The notes beneath the pieces were generated by a model. It saw only the letters and a list, made by a program, of their open reading frames with translations, searched no databases and had not been told where the DNA came from. Shown here one piece after another: positions 4,711 to 5,693 of a stretch of 5,693 bases of DNA. How positions within the stretch are numbered: the stretch's first letter is position 1; every line of letters begins with the position of its first letter. The position numbers were made by a program, and so were the translations under genes. The stretch is from an uncultured Anaerococcus sp. (GTDB lineage Bacteria > Bacillota_A > Clostridia > Tissierellales > Peptoniphilaceae): positions 1 to 5,693 of the forward strand of contig CAMEGY010000074.1 in NCBI GenBank assembly GCA_945916625.1, read 5' to 3'.

Positions 4711-4738
4711 AAGTGAGTACCCGGGTATTTTTTTAATT

Positions 4739-4777
4739 AAGATTGACCTAAGAGTGCACTCTTATCGGGTCTATCTT
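4739..4777. terminator. Second hairpin in the surface-gene trailer
   Basis: AAGAT/ATCTT (5 bp), a one-base mismatch, GACC/GGTC (4 bp), a CGA bulge and TAAGAG/CTCTTA (6 bp) around TGCA make a long hairpin when read on the minus strand. On the plus strand a run of six Ts ends it (4776-4781), so it fits a plus-strand terminator or, on the minus strand, a 3'-end stabilising structure ahead of the main terminator. The core TAAGAGTGCACTCTTA is a perfect 16-bp palindrome. Confidence 0.45.
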
Positions 4778-4794
4778 TTTTGAGTCTAAATTAA

Positions 4795-5693
4795 TTAGTC
4801 TCTTTTGCTTGCTGCGTATGCAACTGAAGCTGCTGCAAGGATGCCTGCTACGCCTGCAACACCTGCGATACCAGTTCTAGCGTTGTTACCTGCTTTTTTA
4901 GCTGGTTTCTTTTCTTCTTCTTTTTCTTCAGGTTTTTCTTCAGGTTTTTCTTCTTCAACTTCTGGTTGATCTTTTTCTTCTTTTTCTGGAGCTTTATCGT
5001 CTTCAGTTTCTTCTACTTCTGGTTGATCTTTTTCGTTTTCTTTGATTGTTTCGTTGATTGCGTTAGCTGCATCTTCGTTTTCTTTGATTAGGCTTTCAAG
5101 TTCATCAACTGAAACATCTTCATCAGCGTAAGCTGTAGCTACTAGAGCTACTTTGCCTTCTAGTTTTTCTAGAGCTGCTTCTGCTTTAGCTAGAGCTGCT
5201 TTAGCTGTAACGATTTGAGCTTCTAGTTTAGATTTAACTTTAGCAACTGATTTTGGAGCGTTTTCAAGTAGGAATTCTGCTGATTTGATTGCTGCTCTGT
5301 TGTCATCTGCTGCTGCTTTTAGTTCTTTTACAAGTTCTTCTTTAGATTTTTCAGCACCTGGAGCTTTAACTTTGTCATCACCGTCTTTAACGATTTGAAC
5401 ACCGTTGTTACCAACTTGTACTACTAGACCATATTGACCAGCTAGTTCTGAAAGGTCATCAAATGCTTTATCGTATGCTTTAACATCTTTACCATATTTA
5501 GCTTCTACTTCCTTAAGATTAGTGATTGCTGCATCTTTTTCAAGAAGTGCTGCTTGAAGTTCTTGGTAAGCAAGTAATCTTGGGTTACTTGATTCTTCAT
5601 TTTTAGCATCTAAATAAGCTTTGTATGCATTTTCATATCTTGCGATAGCTGCATCTAATGTATCTGGGTTTACACCTTCTTTAACTTGAGCTT
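4795..5693 (-). CDS. Wall-anchored coiled-coil surface protein, C-terminal 298 aa (partial)
   Basis: The open frame enters from the right edge, so start and signal peptide are not seen. Order in the visible part: long helical, alanine- and lysine-rich coiled coil (about 1-85); a short less helical patch with QYGLVVQVGNNG (86-97); a second helical segment (about 115-215) that matches residues 211-264 of the 264-aa secreted protein without gaps; an acidic proline-rich wall-spanning region (about 218-262) with EKDQPEVEE twice and KPEEKPEEK; then a sorting signal. That signal is NNARTG (about 269-274), a hydrophobic run IAGVAGVAGILAAASVAYAA and the tail SKRD. The layout is that of sortase substrates, although the motif departs from LPxTG. 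It is probably displayed covalently on peptidoglycan. The ligand or role is unknown. Two hairpins including a strong terminator follow the stop. Confidence 0.88.
   Translation of the reverse strand, partial: AQVKEGVNPDTLDAAIARYENAYKAYLDAKNEESSNPRLLAYQELQAALLEKDAAITNLKEVEAKYGKDVKAYDKAFDDLSELAGQYGLVVQVGNNGVQIVKDGDDKVKAPGAEKSKEELVKELKAAADDNRAAIKSAEFLLENAPKSVAKVKSKLEAQIVTAKAALAKAEAALEKLEGKVALVATAYADEDVSVDELESLIKENEDAANAINETIKENEKDQPEVEETEDDKAPEKEEKDQPEVEEEKPEEKPEEKEEEKKPAKKAGNNARTGIAGVAGVAGILAAASVAYAASKRD

Noticed and set aside
4034..4783. Plus-strand open frames of 60-76 codons through units C, D and E with nearly the same translated ends
   Set aside because: They repeat because the DNA repeats. 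They have no ribosome binding sites, run across the palindromic motifs, and show no protein-like conservation independent of the DNA.

Overview
The window comes from a low-GC Gram-positive bacterium (Firmicutes). Strong AGGAG-type ribosome binding sites, consensus sigma-A promoters, Gram-positive secreted and wall-anchored coiled-coil proteins and a Firmicutes-type lysis pair all point that way. The sorting-signal style and overall feel suggest a Gram-positive anaerobic coccus (Anaerococcus, Peptoniphilus or Finegoldia-like), but that is inference, not a sequence match.

Layout. Every recognisable host gene lies on the minus strand. From left to right: a 44-codon exported-peptide ORF behind a perfect sigma-A promoter (17-216); a 264-residue secreted coiled-coil protein (238-1032); a strong terminator (1172-1218); a two-gene lysis module made of a phage-type peptidoglycan amidohydrolase with an SH3b tail (1239-1901) and a 37-residue YvrJ-family small membrane protein just upstream of it (1909-2022); a 230-bp leader holding a possible attenuator; and a YwaF/TIGR02206-type polytopic membrane protein (2252-2917) with an extended -10 promoter. 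At the right end is the C-terminal 298 residues of a wall-anchored coiled-coil surface protein (4795-5693, running off the edge), followed in its reading direction by a strong terminator hairpin.

The stretch 2967-4636 is different. It is an array of related units of about 273-288 bp (A, B, C, D and a truncated E, with a possible degenerate unit tail before A). Each full unit carries two imperfect palindromic motifs that are inverted copies of one another, about 90 bp apart. A plus-strand gene for a 95-residue GIY-YIG nuclease of the small stand-alone type sits exactly at the junction between units A and B. Units C and D are an apparently perfect 241-bp duplication inside an exact 273-bp period. 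The arrangement looks like a nuclease gene associated with structured palindromic repeats, possibly a minimal mobile or self-propagating element. This is the most interesting part of the window.

How the parts relate. The lysis pair is translationally coupled and could be a prophage remnant or a domesticated lysis module, because no other phage gene is visible. The 264-residue secreted protein and the wall-anchored protein share a C-terminal coiled-coil module that aligns without gaps, so they look like paralogous surface proteins on either side of the lysis module and the repeat array. The surface genes and the lysis pair otherwise look independently transcribed, given the promoters and terminators between them.
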